Assembly (NCBI RefSeq): GCF_004348675.1
Contig: NZ_SMKN01000011.1
Span: 1-64,000, forward strand
Direction of reading: 5' to 3'
Source of the DNA: Micromonospora sp. KC606
GTDB taxonomy: Bacteria > Actinomycetota > Actinomycetes > Mycobacteriales > Micromonosporaceae
DNA length: 64,000 nucleotides
Within the stretch, counting starts at the first letter, position 1. Each line of letters begins with the position of its first letter. The position numbers and the translations under genes were made by a program. Positions 18,640-32,726 of the stretch are shown here, piece after piece. A model generated the notes under the pieces. It saw only the letters and a program-made list of their open reading frames with translations. It was not told the origin of the DNA and did no database searches.

Positions 18640-19833
18640 TCACTTGACGATCTTGGTGACGCGACCAGCGCCGACCGTACGACCACCCTCGCGGATCGCG
18701 AACTTGAGGTTCTCCTCCATGGCGATCGGCTGAATCAGCTTCACGGTCATGGTGGTGTTGTCGCCCGGCATGACCATCTCGGTGCCCTCAGGCAGCGTGA
18801 CGACACCGGTGACGTCCGTGGTCCGGAAGTAGAACTGCGGACGGTAGTTCTGGAAGAACGGGGTGTGCCGGCCGCCCTCCTCCTTGGAGAGGATGTAGAC
18901 CGTCGCCTCGAACTCCGTGTGCGGGGTCGTGGTGCCCGGCTTGATGACGACCATGCCGCGCTCGACGTCCTCGCGCTTGATGCCACGCAGCAGCAGACCG
19001 ACGTTCTCGCCCGCGCGGGCCTCGTCGAGCAGCTTGCGGAACATCTCGATGCCGGTGCAGGTGGTCTTCATCGACTTCTCGCGGATGCCGACGATCTCCA
19101 CCTCCTCGTTCGGCTTGAGGATGCCACGCTCGGCGCGACCCGTGACGACGGTGCCACGACCGGTGATCGTGAAGACGTCCTCGATCGGCATCAGGAACGG
19201 CTTCTCGGTCTCGCGCTCCGGCTGCGGGATCGCGGTGTCGACAGCGTTCATGAGCTCCAGCAGACGCCCGGTCCACTCCGGGTCGCCCTCCAGGGCCTTG
19301 AGCGCCGAGACGCGGACGACCGGCAGGTCGTCACCCGGGTATTCCTGGTTCGACAGCAGCTCGCGAACCTCGAGCTCGACGAGCTCCAGGAGCTCCTCGT
19401 CGTCGACCATGTCGCTCTTGTTCAGCGCCACGACGATGTAGGGCACGCCGACCTGGCGGGCCAGCAGCACGTGCTCGCGGGTCTGCGGCATCGGGCCGTC
19501 CGTCGCCGCGACCACCAGGATCGCGCCGTCCATCTGGGCGGCGCCGGTGATCATGTTCTTGATGTAGTCGGCGTGACCGGGGCAGTCGACGTGCGCGTAG
19601 TGCCGCGCCTCGGTCTGGTACTCGACGTGCGCGATCGAGATCGTGATGCCGCGGGCCTTCTCCTCCGGCGCCTTGTCGATCTCGTCGAACGGCGTGTACG
19701 GGTTCAGGTCCGGGAACTGGTCGTGCAGGACCTTGGTGATGGCCGCCGTCAGCGTCGTCTTACCGTGGTCGATGTGACCAATGGTGCCGATGTTGACGTG
19801 CGGCTTAGTCCGCTCGAACTTCGCCTTCGCCAC
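18640..19833 (-). CDS. tuf: Elongation factor Tu
   Basis: 397 aa. EF-Tu delivers aminoacyl-tRNA to the ribosome as a GTP complex. The G motifs [17 protein letters not shown] and NKSDM are visible, followed by the two beta-barrel domains. I chose the GTG at 19833 ([17 protein letters not shown]), preceded by AGGAGG at 6 nt; the frame is open further upstream but non-homologous. It follows fusA by ~220 nt, which contain a 7-bp hairpin (19911-19928), so tuf may have its own promoter as well as read-through. Confidence 0.98.
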   Translation of the reverse strand: MAKAKFERTKPHVNIGTIGHIDHGKTTLTAAITKVLHDQFPDLNPYTPFDEIDKAPEEKARGITISIAHVEYQTEARHYAHVDCPGHADYIKNMITGAAQMDGAILVVAATDGPMPQTREHVLLARQVGVPYIVVALNKSDMVDDEELLELVELEVRELLSNQEYPGDDLPVVRVSALKALEGDPEWTGRLLELMNAVDTAIPQPERETEKPFLMPIEDVFTITGRGTVVTGRAERGILKPNEEVEIVGIREKSMKTTCTGIEMFRKLLDEARAGENVGLLLRGIKREDVERGMVVIKPGTTTPHTEFEATVYILSKEEGGRHTPFFQNYRPQFYFRTTDVTGVVTLPEGTEMVMPGDNTTMTVKLIQPIAMEENLKFAIREGGRTVGAGRVTKIVK

Positions 19834-19910
19834 TGGTGTCCTCCTGTGGACTTCTTGGTTCGTTCGCCCCGGTGCGCCAGGTCGGCGCTTAGGACTCTGT
19901 CGACAGCCTT

Positions 19911-19928
19911 TCCGGCCTGACGGCCGGA
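19911..19928 (-). other. Small hairpin in the tuf leader
   Basis: TCCGGCC-TGAC-GGCCGGA, a 7-bp stem ~80 nt upstream of the tuf start. Another 6-bp hairpin lies at 19997-20015 after the fusA stop. Function unknown. Confidence 0.35.
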
Positions 19929-20052
19929 GAGCCTTGGTGGGTTCTGCGGCGATGAAGCCTACAGGCCCGGATTCACACAACCCGACCGAGGTGGCCGCGG
20001 GCGGAAGTTGCCCGCAGCCAGCCCCGGGTCATCGGATCAGCTCAGGTGAGCG

Positions 20053-22149
20053 TCACTCACCGGTCGCCTTGGCGATGATCTCCTTCGCCACCGAGGCCGG
20101 AACCTCGGCGTAGGAGTCGAACTGCATGCTGTAGCTAGCCCGGCCCTGGGTCTTCGACCGCAGGTCGCCGACGTAGCCGAACATCTCCGACAACGGCACC
20201 AGGGCCCGGACGACGCGAGCGCCGCTGCGCTCTTCCATCGCCTGGATGATGCCACGGCGGGAGTTGAGGTCGCCGATGACGTCACCCATGTTCTCCTCAG
20301 GAGTGGTGACCTCAACGGCCATCATCGGCTCGAGCAGCGCGGGGTCGGCCTTGCGGGCCGCCTCCTTCATCACCATCGAGCCGGCGATCTTGAACGCCAT
20401 TTCCGACGAGTCGACCTCGTGGTACTGGCCGTCCACCAGCGTGAGCTTGACACCCACCAGCGGGAAGCCGGCGAGGATGCCGTACTGCATCGCGTCCTGC
20501 GCGCCCGCGTCCACCGACGGGATGAACTCCCGGGGGATGCGGCCACCGGTCACGGCGTTGGCGAACTCGTAGGTCGGCGCGTCGTTGCCCAGCGGCAGCG
20601 GCTCCAGGCTGATGATCACCCGGGCGTACTGGCCGGAACCACCGGTCTGCTTCTTGTGGGTGTACTCGACCTTCTCCACCTTGCGGCGGATGGTCTCGCG
20701 GTACGCCACCTGCGGCTTGCCGATGTTCGCCTCGACGTTGAACTCGCGGCGCATCCGGTCGACCAGGATGTCCAGGTGCAGCTCGCCCATGCCGGAGATG
20801 ACCGTCTGGCCGGTCTGGTCGTCGAGCTTGACCCGGAAGGTCGGGTCCTCCTCGGCGAGCCGCTGGATGGCGGTGCTGAGCTTCTCCTGGTCGGCCTTGG
20901 TCTTCGGCTCGATGGCCACCTCGATGACCGGCTCCGGGAAGGTCATCGACTCCAGGATGACCGGGTTCGCCGGGTCACACAGGGTGTCACCGGTGGTGGT
21001 CTGCTTGAGACCCTGCACCGCGATGATGTCGCCGGCCTGGGCCGAGCTGCGCTCTTCCCGCTTGTTGGCGTGCATCTGGTAGATCTTGCCGATCCGCTCC
21101 TTGCGGTCCTTGGTGGAGTTGACCACCTGGGAGCCGGACTCGAGCGTGCCGGAGTAGATCCGGACGTAGGTGAGCTTGCCGAGGTGCTTGTCCGTCTGGA
21201 TCTTGAAGGCCAGGCCGGAGAACGGCTCCTTGACCGACGGCCTGCGCTGCATCGGGGTCTCGCCGTCGGTGGCCGTGCCCTCGATCGCCGGGACGTCCAG
21301 CGGCGACGGCAGGTACGCCACGACCGCGTCCAGCATCGGCTGGATGCCCTTGTTCTTGAAGGCGGTGCCGGTGAGGACCGGGTTGGCCTTGCCGGCGATG
21401 GTCGACCGACGGATGGCGGCCTTGATCTCCTCGACGGAGATCTCCTCGCCCTCGAGGTACTTCTCCATCACCGCGTCGTCGACGTCGGCCAGGGTCTCCA
21501 CCAGCTTCTCGCGCCACTCGGCGGCCGAGTCGGCGAGGTCGGCCGGGATCTCCTCGACCGTGTAGTCCTCACCCTTCACGGTCTCGCCGCGCCAGGTGAG
21601 TGCCCGCATTTCGACCAGGTCGACCACGCCGATGAAGTCGGACTCGGCGCCGATCGGGATCTGGAGCACCAGCGGGGTGGCGTTGAGCCGGTCGATCATC
21701 ATCTGCACGCAGCGGAAGAAGTCGGCGCCGGTCCGGTCGAGCTTGTTGACGAAGCACATCCGAGGGACGTTGTACTTGTCGGCCTGACGCCAGACGTTCT
21801 CCGTCTGCGGCTCCACGCCGGCGACGCCGTCGTAGACCGCGACCGCACCGTCCAGCACCCGCAGCGACCGCTCGACCTCGACCGTGAAGTCGACGTGGCC
21901 GGGCGTGTCGATGATCTGGATCGTGTGGCCCTTCCACTCACACTTGGTGGCAGCGGAGGTGATGGTGATACCACGCTCCTGCTCCTGCTCCATCCAGTCC
22001 ATGACGGCAGCGCCCTCGTGGACCTCACCGATCTTGTACGTGATACCGGTGTAGAAGAGGATCCGCTCGGTGGTAGTGGTCTTACCGGCATCGATGTGCG
22101 CCATGATGCCGATGTTGCGTACGTTGGCGAGCGCGTCTGCGGCGGCCAC
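20053..22149 (-). CDS. fusA: Elongation factor G
   Basis: 698 aa. EF-G is the translocation GTPase. The P-loop [16 protein letters not shown] and the switch and [10 protein letters not shown] motifs are in the first ~150 residues; domains II-V follow, with the domain IV tip region around [10 protein letters not shown]. It starts with a GTG (22149) preceded by AGGGA. It lies 75 nt after rpsG, with a strong hairpin between, and upstream of tuf in the standard str order. Confidence 0.98.
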   Translation of the reverse strand: MAAADALANVRNIGIMAHIDAGKTTTTERILFYTGITYKIGEVHEGAAVMDWMEQEQERGITITSAATKCEWKGHTIQIIDTPGHVDFTVEVERSLRVLDGAVAVYDGVAGVEPQTENVWRQADKYNVPRMCFVNKLDRTGADFFRCVQMMIDRLNATPLVLQIPIGAESDFIGVVDLVEMRALTWRGETVKGEDYTVEEIPADLADSAAEWREKLVETLADVDDAVMEKYLEGEEISVEEIKAAIRRSTIAGKANPVLTGTAFKNKGIQPMLDAVVAYLPSPLDVPAIEGTATDGETPMQRRPSVKEPFSGLAFKIQTDKHLGKLTYVRIYSGTLESGSQVVNSTKDRKERIGKIYQMHANKREERSSAQAGDIIAVQGLKQTTTGDTLCDPANPVILESMTFPEPVIEVAIEPKTKADQEKLSTAIQRLAEEDPTFRVKLDDQTGQTVISGMGELHLDILVDRMRREFNVEANIGKPQVAYRETIRRKVEKVEYTHKKQTGGSGQYARVIISLEPLPLGNDAPTYEFANAVTGGRIPREFIPSVDAGAQDAMQYGILAGFPLVGVKLTLVDGQYHEVDSSEMAFKIAGSMVMKEAARKADPALLEPMMAVEVTTPEENMGDVIGDLNSRRGIIQAMEERSGARVVRALVPLSEMFGYVGDLRSKTQGRASYSMQFDSYAEVPASVAKEIIAKATGE

Positions 22150-22189
22150 TTCAATCCCTACTTATCGTCGTCTCGACACAACTGGTTGC

Positions 22190-22218
22190 GGTTCCGGCGC
22201 CGGCCCGGCGCCGGAACC
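22190..22218 (-). terminator. Hairpin between rpsG and fusA
   Basis: Perfect 13-bp stem (22190-22202 with 22206-22218) and a 3-nt loop, starting 6 nt after the rpsG stop. It probably attenuates or protects the rpsL-rpsG message; no U-tract. Confidence 0.55.
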
Positions 22219-22224
22219 AGGGTG

Positions 22225-22695
22225 TTACCAGCGGTAGTGCGCGAAGGCCTTGTTGGACTCGGCCATCTTGTGCGTGTCCTCGCGCCGCTTGACGGCGGCA
22301 CCCAGACCGTTGCTCGCGTCCAGCAGCTCGTTCATCAGCCGCTCGATCATGGTCTTCTCACGACGGGCCTTGGAGTACGTCACCAGCCAGCGCAGACCGA
22401 GGGTGGTCGCGCGGGCCGGACGGACCTCCACCGGCACCTGGTAGGTGGCGCCACCGACGCGGCGGCTGCGCACCTCGAGGGTCGGCTTGACGTTGTCCAT
22501 CGCGCGCTTGAGCGTGACGACCGGGTCGGTGCCGCTCTTCTCGCGGCAGCCCTCCAGGGCGGCGTAGACGATGCGCTCGGCGAGCTGGCGCTTCCCGCGC
22601 ATCAGGATCTTGTTCACCAGCTGGGTGACCAACGGCGAGTTGTACACCGGGTCAGCGACCAGCGGCTTCCGCGGAGCGGGTCCCTTACGCGGCAT
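22225..22695 (-). CDS. rpsG: 30S ribosomal protein S7
   Basis: 156 aa, the family length. S7 initiates assembly of the 16S 3' domain; in E. coli it represses the str operon. Sequence [35 protein letters not shown] and [15 protein letters not shown] is diagnostic. The ATG at 22695 is one base past the rpsL stop. Confidence 0.98.
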   Translation of the reverse strand: MPRKGPAPRKPLVADPVYNSPLVTQLVNKILMRGKRQLAERIVYAALEGCREKSGTDPVVTLKRAMDNVKPTLEVRSRRVGGATYQVPVEVRPARATTLGLRWLVTYSKARREKTMIERLMNELLDASNGLGAAVKRREDTHKMAESNKAFAHYRW

Positions 22696-22696
22696 G

Positions 22697-23071
22697 TCAG
22701 CTCTTCTCCTTCTTCGCGCCGTAGCGGCTGCGCGCCTGCTTGCGGTTGCGGACACCCTGGGTGTCCAGCGAACCGCGGACGATCTTGTAACGCACGCCGG
22801 GGAGGTCCTTCACCCGGCCGCCGCGGACGAGCACGATCGAGTGCTCCTGCAGGTTGTGACCCACGCCCGGGATGTAGGCGGTCACCTCGATCTGGCTGCT
22901 GAGCTTGACACGCGCGACCTTGCGGAGCGCCGAGTTCGGCTTCTTGGGGGTGGTGGTGTACACGCGGGTGCAGACACCGCGCCGCTGAGGAGACCCCTTC
23001 AGCGCCGGGGTCTTGGTCTTGGTCGTCTTGGCCTGGCGGCCCTTTCGGACCAGCTGCTGAATGGTGGGCAC
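22697..23071 (-). CDS. rpsL: 30S ribosomal protein S12
   Basis: 124 aa. S12 controls decoding accuracy. GTG start (23071): [12 protein letters not shown]. The two streptomycin-determinant loops are wild type ([11 protein letters not shown] and [12 protein letters not shown]), so no ribosomal streptomycin resistance is indicated. First gene of rpsL-rpsG-fusA-tuf, with a ~300-nt leader running from a good promoter at 23380-23408. Confidence 0.98.
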   Translation of the reverse strand: MPTIQQLVRKGRQAKTTKTKTPALKGSPQRRGVCTRVYTTTPKKPNSALRKVARVKLSSQIEVTAYIPGVGHNLQEHSIVLVRGGRVKDLPGVRYKIVRGSLDTQGVRNRKQARSRYGAKKEKS

Positions 23072-23187
23072 CGGGTTTCTCCGCTCCCTTCGGTCGCTGC
23101 GAGGCGACCGCGCCGTCTGCTCGTTAGCCGGCCTGATGGACGGCTCTCCTACATTCCAACCAGGGCCACCTTGCGGAGGCCCCAGCA

Positions 23188-23207
23188 CCCGCGGTCGGGC
23201 GTGTCGC
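23188..23207 (-). promoter_or_regulatory. 20-nt leader motif, copy 2 (rpsL)
   Basis: Exact copy of 18363-18382, 117 nt upstream of the rpsL start. Directly preceded by GG on the transcript, giving GGGCG-ACA-CGCCC as a compact stem-loop followed by GACCGCGGG. Confidence 0.6.
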
Positions 23208-23379
23208 CCAGATCACGGTTCCCGGCGCTGTCGCTCACGCGTCCGCGCCGGATGTGTCCACCGGCGCACGGCGGGCCGCGTACCGGGTCTTTGACTGTGT
23301 CGTGCCGCCACCTGATCGCCGGACGAACCGGATCCCGCGCACGCACGAGTTGCCCGGGCAGGCCCGGGCACAAGGGGAA

Positions 23380-23408
23380 AGAGTACCTACCACAGCCTCG
23401 CAGGTCAA
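23380..23408 (-). promoter_or_regulatory. Promoter of the str operon
   Basis: On the minus strand TTGACC (23403-23408), a 17-nt spacer, then TACTCT (23380-23385). This is close to the housekeeping sigma consensus of actinobacteria. Transcription would begin near 23373. Confidence 0.7.
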
Positions 23409-23544
23409 AACGGAATGGTCCGCCGGTTCTCGGATCCCGCCGGTCACCCCGCGCGTCGTGCCTGCGCACCCATGATGGGCACCTACGCACCCAAGTGTAC
23501 CGGCTGCCCGTCGAAGCGGCCCGCCGGCCCCGGCGCGACCGTTG

Positions 23545-24141
23545 TCACGCGAACTGCAACAGCAGGGCCAGCCCCAGGCCCGAAAGACTGAGCAGCAGCC
23601 CCCCCGCGCCACAGCTGATCCCCGCCGTGGCGAGGCCCCGCCCGGTGAACCGAACCGCCGGCGGCGGCGCCGCCCGGCGGATCTGCCGCCGGGCAAGGAG
23701 ACCGGCGGCTATCGCCGCGGCCCCGGCCAGCACGCCCGGCACGGTGAACGCCCCGGCCGCCCAGGCGCCACCGAGCCGCGCCCCCGCGACGCCGAAGCAG
23801 ACCACCACGAGGGAGACCATGATCGACCCCACACCGGCCACCAGCGAGCCCACCGCCGGACCAGAGGTCACCCCGGGCACGTCGAGGTGGACCAGGCCGA
23901 AGGGCGTACCCGGGACCGGGTCGACCCGCTTGGGCGGGCGCGGCGCCTCCCGCGGAGGCGGAGGCAGCGGGCTGTGCGTCGCCAGCGGCCACCCGGCGGC
24001 CGGCCGCCCACCCGGGTGCGTCCCGAACTGCCAACCCGACTGCCCGGGGTACCCCACCGCCGGCTGCCACGGACGTGCCCCGGGCTGCTGCGGGTCCGGC
24101 ACGGCCGGGTCGGCTCCCGACGGCGACGCCGGTTCCGTCAC
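23545..24141 (-). CDS. Proline-rich membrane protein, DUF4190-like
   Basis: 198 aa from the GTG at 24141, which has AGGAGG at 5 nt. The first ~100 residues are Pro/Gly/Ala-rich and cytosolic in appearance (GYPGQSGWQFGTHPGG). Three hydrophobic stretches follow (about 110-135, 140-160 and 175-195), and the protein ends at the last helix. This layout matches small actinobacterial membrane proteins of the DUF4190 type. Role unknown. It lies between rpoC and rpsL with another small membrane protein. Confidence 0.7.
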   Translation of the reverse strand: MTEPASPSGADPAVPDPQQPGARPWQPAVGYPGQSGWQFGTHPGGRPAAGWPLATHSPLPPPPREAPRPPKRVDPVPGTPFGLVHLDVPGVTSGPAVGSLVAGVGSIMVSLVVVCFGVAGARLGGAWAAGAFTVPGVLAGAAAIAAGLLARRQIRRAAPPPAVRFTGRGLATAGISCGAGGLLLSLSGLGLALLLQFA

Positions 24142-24247
24142 GTGGTCCTCCTGGGGAGTAGTCGGGTCCACCGCCGCGCGGCGGACACCGGCCAGGCTAC
24201 CGTCGGCACGCACGGCCCACCCGCGGCGCGGGCGGTCATCACCGGGA

Positions 24248-24616
24248 TCAGTCGACGTTCGAGGAGAAGTCCCGCCCGAAGGGTGCCTCGGCGTACCGGA
24301 CCACGCCGATCACCACCAGGGTCACCACGGCCACCGCGACCAGCACCAGGCCAGCCCAGGCCAGCCGCTCACCGCGCCGTAGCCAGGCCGCGCCGGTGAG
24401 GTAGCCGCCGGAGGCGTACGCCTCGCGCCGGGCCTGCCGGGCGAGCTGGAGCGCGACCGTCGCCGGTACCACGCCACCGACGAACAGCCCGGTGAGCGCC
24501 CCCATCAGCCCCAGCGCGAAGACGGCCCGCGCTTTCGTCGCGGGGGCCGGGTCGGGGTCGAGCGGGTGTCGTGGCGGCTGGTGCGCCACGGGCAACTGCC
24601 CGGGAGCGGTCGTCAT
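24248..24616 (-). CDS. Small membrane protein of unknown function
   Basis: 122 aa from the ATG at 24616 (MTTAPGQLPVAHQPP); an in-frame GTG at 24631 would add five residues, and neither has a clear ribosome binding site. A Pro-rich cytosolic N-terminus of ~30 residues precedes two or three membrane helices (FALGLMGALTGLFVGGVVPA and WAGLVLVAVAVVTLVVIGVV). It resembles its neighbour (23545-24141) in plan, so the two may be related. It lies just after the rpoC terminator hairpin. Confidence 0.65.
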   Translation of the reverse strand: MTTAPGQLPVAHQPPRHPLDPDPAPATKARAVFALGLMGALTGLFVGGVVPATVALQLARQARREAYASGGYLTGAAWLRRGERLAWAGLVLVAVAVVTLVVIGVVRYAEAPFGRDFSSNVD

Positions 24617-24653
24617 GCCCCCATCATGCACCGACTTCCGTGCCCGTACATGC

Positions 24654-24688
24654 GACGAGGCCCCCGGCAGGGTGCCGGGGGCCTCGTC
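24654..24688 (-). terminator. Terminator hairpin after rpoC
   Basis: Perfect 16-bp stem (24654-24669 with 24673-24688) and a 3-nt GGG/CCC loop, 10 nt after the rpoC stop. Among the strongest inverted repeats in the window. No U-tract. Confidence 0.75.
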
Positions 24689-24698
24689 AGGTCACTGC

Positions 24699-28586
<3,888 letters not shown>

Positions 28587-28628
28587 TATGTCCCCTATGT
28601 CGTCGTCTTTACAGCTAGATCATGGGCG

Positions 28629-28700
28629 GGGTTGGGGGCCGGCCGACCCGCGTCGGGATCAAGCCTGACCGCCCAGAGCGGGGCGGCTGGCCCCCAACCC
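28629..28700 (-). other. Long-range hairpin between rpoB and rpoC
   Basis: 12-bp perfect outer stem (28629-28640 with 28689-28700) enclosing ~48 nt with further small stems. It almost fills the intercistronic gap and could be an RNase processing site or a translational spacer. Confidence 0.5.
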
Positions 28701-28707
28701 ACACCAC

Positions 28708-31700
28708 CTACACCTCTTCGACCGAGCTCGGCTCGCGCCGGGACAGGTCGATGCCCAGCTCCTCCGCGGCCCGGAACACCTCGTCGTCGGTCTCGCGCAT
28801 CTCCAGGGCCACACCGTCGCTGGAGAGCACCTCGACGTTGAGGCACAGCGACTGCAGCTCCTTGAGCAGCACCTTGAACGACTCCGGGATGCCCGGCTCG
28901 GGGATGTTCTCGCCCTTGACGATCGCCTCGTAGACCTTCACCCGGCCGAGGACGTCGTCGGACTTGATCGTCAGCAGCTCCTGCAGGGCGTACGCGGCGC
29001 CGTACGCCTGCATCGCCCAGCACTCCATCTCGCCGAAGCGCTGGCCACCGAACTGCGCCTTACCACCCAGCGGCTGCTGCGTGATCATCGAGTACGGGCC
29101 GGTCGACCGAGCGTGGATCTTGTCGTCGACCAGGTGGTTAAGCTTCAGGATGTAGATGTAGCCGACCGCGATCGGGTCGGGCAGCGGCTCGCCGGAACGG
29201 CCGTCGAACAGCTGCGCCTTGCCGGAGGAACCGATCAGCTGCTTGCCGTCCCGGTTCGGCAGGGTCGACGCGAGCAGACCGGAGATCTCCTCCTCGCGGG
29301 CACCGTCGAAGACCGGGGTGGCCACGTTGGTGTCCGGCTCGGACTCGTGCGCCTCGATCGAACGGAGCTGGCGCTTCCACTCGACGTCGTCGCCGTCGAC
29401 CTGCCAGCCGGTCTTGGCCACCCACCCGAGGTGGGTCTCCAGGACCTGGCCGATGTTCATCCGGGACGGCACACCCAGCGGGTTCAGCACGATGTCGACC
29501 GGGGTGCCGTCCTCCAGGAACGGCATGTCCTCGATCGGCAGGATCTTGGAGATGACGCCCTTGTTGCCGTGCCGGCCGGCGAGCTTGTCACCGTCCTGGA
29601 TCTTGCGCTTCTGGGCGACGTAGACCCGGACCAGCTCGTTGACGCCCGGCGGCAGCTCGTCGCCGTCCTCCCGCGAGAAGGTACGCACGCCGATAACCGT
29701 GCCGGTCTCGCCGTGCGGCACCTTCAGCGAGGTGTCCCGGACCTCGCGCGCCTTCTCGCCGAAGATCGCGCGGAGCAGCCGCTCCTCCGGCGTCAGCTCG
29801 GTCTCACCCTTCGGGGTGACCTTGCCGACCAGGATGTCGCCGGGGACGACCTCGGCGCCGATCCGGATGATGCCGCGCTCGTCGAGGTCGGCGAGCATCT
29901 CCTCGCTGACGTTCGGGATGTCCCGGGTGATCTCCTCCGGACCGAGCTTGGTGTCCCGCGCGTCGACCTCGTGCTCCTCGATGTGGATCGAGGTGAGCAC
30001 GTCCTGCTGCACGAGGCGCTGCGACAGGATGATCGCGTCCTCGTAGTTGTGGCCCTCCCAGGTCATGAACGCCACGAGCAGGTTGCGCCCGAGCGCCATC
30101 TCGCCCTCGTCGGTGCACGGACCGTCGGCGATGACCTGACCGGCCTCGACACGGTCGCCCTCGAAGACGACCGGCTTCTGGTTGACGCAGGAGCCGGCGT
30201 TGGAGCGGCGGAACTTGTGCAGCAGGTACGTCCGGCGGTGGCCGTCGTCCTGGTGGATGGTGATGTAGTCGGCGCAGAGGTCCTCGATGACACCGCCGAC
30301 CTCGGCGACGACCACGTCACCGGCGTCGACGGCGGCCCGGTACTCCATGCCGGTGCCGACCAGCGGCGACTCCGCCTTGACCAGCGGCACCGCCTGGCGC
30401 TGCATGTTCGCGCCCATCAGCGCCCGGTTGGCGTCGTCGTGCTCGAGGAACGGGATCATCGCGGTCGCGACGGAGGTCATCTGCCGCGGCGAGACGTCCA
30501 TGTAGTCCACGGCGCCCGGCGCGACGTCCTCGGTCTCGCCGCCCTTACGACGGACCAGGACGCGGTCCTCGGCGAAGGTGCCGTCCGCCTTCAGCGGCGC
30601 GTTGGCCTGCGCCTTGACGAACCGGTCCTCCTCGTCAGCGGTCAGGTAGTCGATCTGGTCGGTGACCCGACCCTCGACGACCTTCCGGTACGGCGTCTCG
30701 ATGAAGCCGAACGGGTTGACCCGGGCGAAGGTGGACAGCGCGCCGATCAGACCGATGTTCGGGCCTTCCGGCGTCTCGATCGGGCACATCCGGCCGTAGT
30801 GGGACGGGTGCACGTCGCGAACCTCGAAGCCGGCCCGTTCCCGGGAAAGACCACCCGGGCCGAGCGCGCTCAGCCGGCGCCGGTGGGTGAGGCCCGCCAG
30901 CGGGTTGGTCTGGTCCATGAACTGGGACAGCTGCGAGGTGCCGAAGAACTCCTTGATCGCCGCCACCACCGGGCGGATGTTGATCAGGGTCTGCGGCGTG
31001 ATCGCCTCGACGTCCTGGGTGGTCATCCGCTCGCGGACGACCCGCTCCATCCGGGACAGACCGACCCGGACCTGGTTCTGGATCAGCTCGCCGACCGTTC
31101 GTAGGCGCCGGTTGCCGAAGTGGTCGATGTCGTCGGCCTCGTAGCTCTCCTCGCCGGCGTGCAGCCGGCAGAGGTACTCCACGGTGGCGACGATGTCGTC
31201 CTCGGTGAGCGTGCCGGTGGTGATCGGCACCTGCAGCTGGAGCTTCTTGTTGAACTTGTACCGGCCGACCTTGGCGACGTCATACCGCTTCGGGTTGAAG
31301 AAGAGGTTGTCGAGCAGGGTCTGCGCGTTCTCGCGGGTCGGCGGCTCGCCAGGGCGGAGCTTGCGGTAGATGTCGAGCAGGGCCTCATCCTGACCGGCGA
31401 TGTGGTCCTTCTCGAGCGTGGTCATCATCAGCTCGGACCACCCGAACCGCTCGCGGATCTGCTCCGCGGACCATCCGATGGCCTTGAGCAGCACGGTGAC
31501 GGCCTGCCGACGCTTGCGGTCGATACGGACGCCGACCGTGTCGCGCTTGTCGATGTCGAACTCCAGCCAGGCACCCCGACTCGGGATGACCTTGACGCTG
31601 GAGAGGTCGCGGTCGGAGGTCTTGTCCGGCTGCTTGTCGAAGTAGACGCCCGGGGACCGGACGAGCTGGCTGACCACGACCCGCTCGGTGCCGTTGATGA

Positions 31701-32139
31701 TGAAGGTGCCCTTCGGCGTCATCATCGGGAAGTCACCCATGAACACCGTCTGGCTCTTGATCTCGCCGGTGGTGTTGTTGGTGAACTCCGCGGTCACGAA
31801 CAGCGGGGCGCAGTAGGTCAGGTCCTTCTCCTTGCACTCCTCGATCGAGGCCTTGACCTCGTCGAAGCGCGGAGCCGAGAAGGAGAGCGACATGGTGCCG
31901 GAGAAGTCCTCAATGGGACTGATCTCGTCGAGGATCTCCGCGAGACCCGAGCGTGCGTGCGGGTCGTCCGCCGACCGGCCCTGCCAAGCCTCGTTGCCGA
32001 CGAGCCAGTCGAAGGACTCGTTCTGGATGGCGAGGAGGTTGGGGACCTCGAGGTGTTCGGTGATCCTGCCGAAAGAAACTCGGCGGGGCGCGAAAGCGCT
32101 CGACGTACGACTGGTCTTCGCAGGGCGGGAAGCTGCCAA
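28708..32139 (-). CDS. rpoB: DNA-directed RNA polymerase subunit beta
   Basis: 1143 aa. I chose the TTG at 32139 ([20 protein letters not shown]), which has GGAAGGA at 6 nt; actinobacterial beta subunits often start this way. The frame is open further upstream without homology. The rifampicin-binding segment is present ([20 protein letters not shown]), with Thr and Ala at the positions equivalent to E. coli 518 and 522; His526 and Ser531 equivalents are kept. C-terminal clamp elements are normal. Driven by a promoter at 32267-32295. Confidence 0.98.
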   Translation of the reverse strand: MAASRPAKTSRTSSAFAPRRVSFGRITEHLEVPNLLAIQNESFDWLVGNEAWQGRSADDPHARSGLAEILDEISPIEDFSGTMSLSFSAPRFDEVKASIEECKEKDLTYCAPLFVTAEFTNNTTGEIKSQTVFMGDFPMMTPKGTFIINGTERVVVSQLVRSPGVYFDKQPDKTSDRDLSSVKVIPSRGAWLEFDIDKRDTVGVRIDRKRRQAVTVLLKAIGWSAEQIRERFGWSELMMTTLEKDHIAGQDEALLDIYRKLRPGEPPTRENAQTLLDNLFFNPKRYDVAKVGRYKFNKKLQLQVPITTGTLTEDDIVATVEYLCRLHAGEESYEADDIDHFGNRRLRTVGELIQNQVRVGLSRMERVVRERMTTQDVEAITPQTLINIRPVVAAIKEFFGTSQLSQFMDQTNPLAGLTHRRRLSALGPGGLSRERAGFEVRDVHPSHYGRMCPIETPEGPNIGLIGALSTFARVNPFGFIETPYRKVVEGRVTDQIDYLTADEEDRFVKAQANAPLKADGTFAEDRVLVRRKGGETEDVAPGAVDYMDVSPRQMTSVATAMIPFLEHDDANRALMGANMQRQAVPLVKAESPLVGTGMEYRAAVDAGDVVVAEVGGVIEDLCADYITIHQDDGHRRTYLLHKFRRSNAGSCVNQKPVVFEGDRVEAGQVIADGPCTDEGEMALGRNLLVAFMTWEGHNYEDAIILSQRLVQQDVLTSIHIEEHEVDARDTKLGPEEITRDIPNVSEEMLADLDERGIIRIGAEVVPGDILVGKVTPKGETELTPEERLLRAIFGEKAREVRDTSLKVPHGETGTVIGVRTFSREDGDELPPGVNELVRVYVAQKRKIQDGDKLAGRHGNKGVISKILPIEDMPFLEDGTPVDIVLNPLGVPSRMNIGQVLETHLGWVAKTGWQVDGDDVEWKRQLRSIEAHESEPDTNVATPVFDGAREEEISGLLASTLPNRDGKQLIGSSGKAQLFDGRSGEPLPDPIAVGYIYILKLNHLVDDKIHARSTGPYSMITQQPLGGKAQFGGQRFGEMECWAMQAYGAAYALQELLTIKSDDVLGRVKVYEAIVKGENIPEPGIPESFKVLLKELQSLCLNVEVLSSDGVALEMRETDDEVFRAAEELGIDLSRREPSSVEEV

Positions 32140-32266
32140 GATGCGTCCTTCCGAGGACCGGTGCTGCAGAACGGCTGGTACGCGTGCACTCCAATGACCC
32201 CACCAGAAATATCCACAAACGGACATTTCCGAGCAGGGGTCAATTCGGAAGGCAGCGCAAACTAGC

Positions 32267-32295
32267 AGTGTAGCCGAGAGGCTAACCGCTGTCCA
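32267..32295 (-). promoter_or_regulatory. Promoter of rpoB
   Basis: Minus strand: TGGACA (32290-32295), 17-nt spacer, TACACT (32267-32272). Five of six and four of six matches to TTGACA and TATAAT. Predicted leader about 120 nt. Confidence 0.65.
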
Positions 32296-32623
32296 GCCCA
32301 TCCCGCAGGTCGTCGCGGAACGCGCCTCGGGACCCGGAATCCGGGCCTCACCGGGCCGCTCGGAACGCGTCGTTCCTGCCGGACCGCCCGGGCACCACGG
32401 CCGATGGTGCTGCCGCTGCCATTGCCCGAACGGAGGCCGTCGCAAGCGCGGAAGGTCTTGCTGGTGCCAGCGTGCCTGGCAGGCCGGTGCCGCGTCAAGG
32501 GCCGGCTGCGGTCGCCGTCGCCATTCCCACCGACGATCGACCGTCAGACAGCTCTTTCGGACCGCACGCCGGGCGTCGGAAGTCCTGCTCACGCCGCTGC
32601 CACCGGGTGAGCTACCAACCACA

Positions 32624-32657
32624 GCGGGCGATGATCCGTTCCCGGATCACCGCCCGC
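32624..32657 (-). terminator. Compound hairpin between rplL and rpoB
   Basis: 7-bp stem GCGGGCG/CGCCCGC plus 6-bp stem GATCCG/CGGATC separated by small internal loops. It lies ~70 nt after the rplL stop and upstream of the rpoB promoter; probably ends or attenuates the rplJ-rplL transcript. Confidence 0.55.
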
Positions 32658-32673
32658 CACGACGCGATGTGCT

Positions 32674-32691
32674 CCGGCTCACGTGAGCCGG
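32674..32691. terminator. 18-bp palindrome after rplL
   Basis: CCGGCTCACGTGAGCCGG, a perfect palindrome 35 nt after the rplL stop; as RNA a 7-bp stem with an ACGT loop. It is probably part of the rplL terminator region; an operator role cannot be excluded. Confidence 0.45.
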
Positions 32692-32726
32692 GTGCGCGCC
32701 AAGAGTCGACCAGAGGCCGACTCAGG

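Larger units (their letters stand above)
23072..23544. other. rpsL promoter and leader region
   Basis: 473 nt without a gene. It contains the promoter at 23380-23408, a leader of about 300 nt and the 20-nt motif at 23188-23207. Towards 23545 it is the 3' flank of the next minus-strand gene. Confidence 0.65.
32140..32726. other. rplL-rpoB intergenic region
   Basis: 587 nt without a gene. From the rplL side it holds a palindrome (32674-32691), a compound hairpin (32624-32657) and then the rpoB promoter (32267-32295). A second TTGACC box (32238-32243) lies closer to rpoB, with no good -10. Confidence 0.65.

Noticed and set aside
22697..23071. Possible streptomycin-resistance alleles in S12
   Set aside because: Both determinant loops (PKKPNS and GGRVKDLPG) are wild type.
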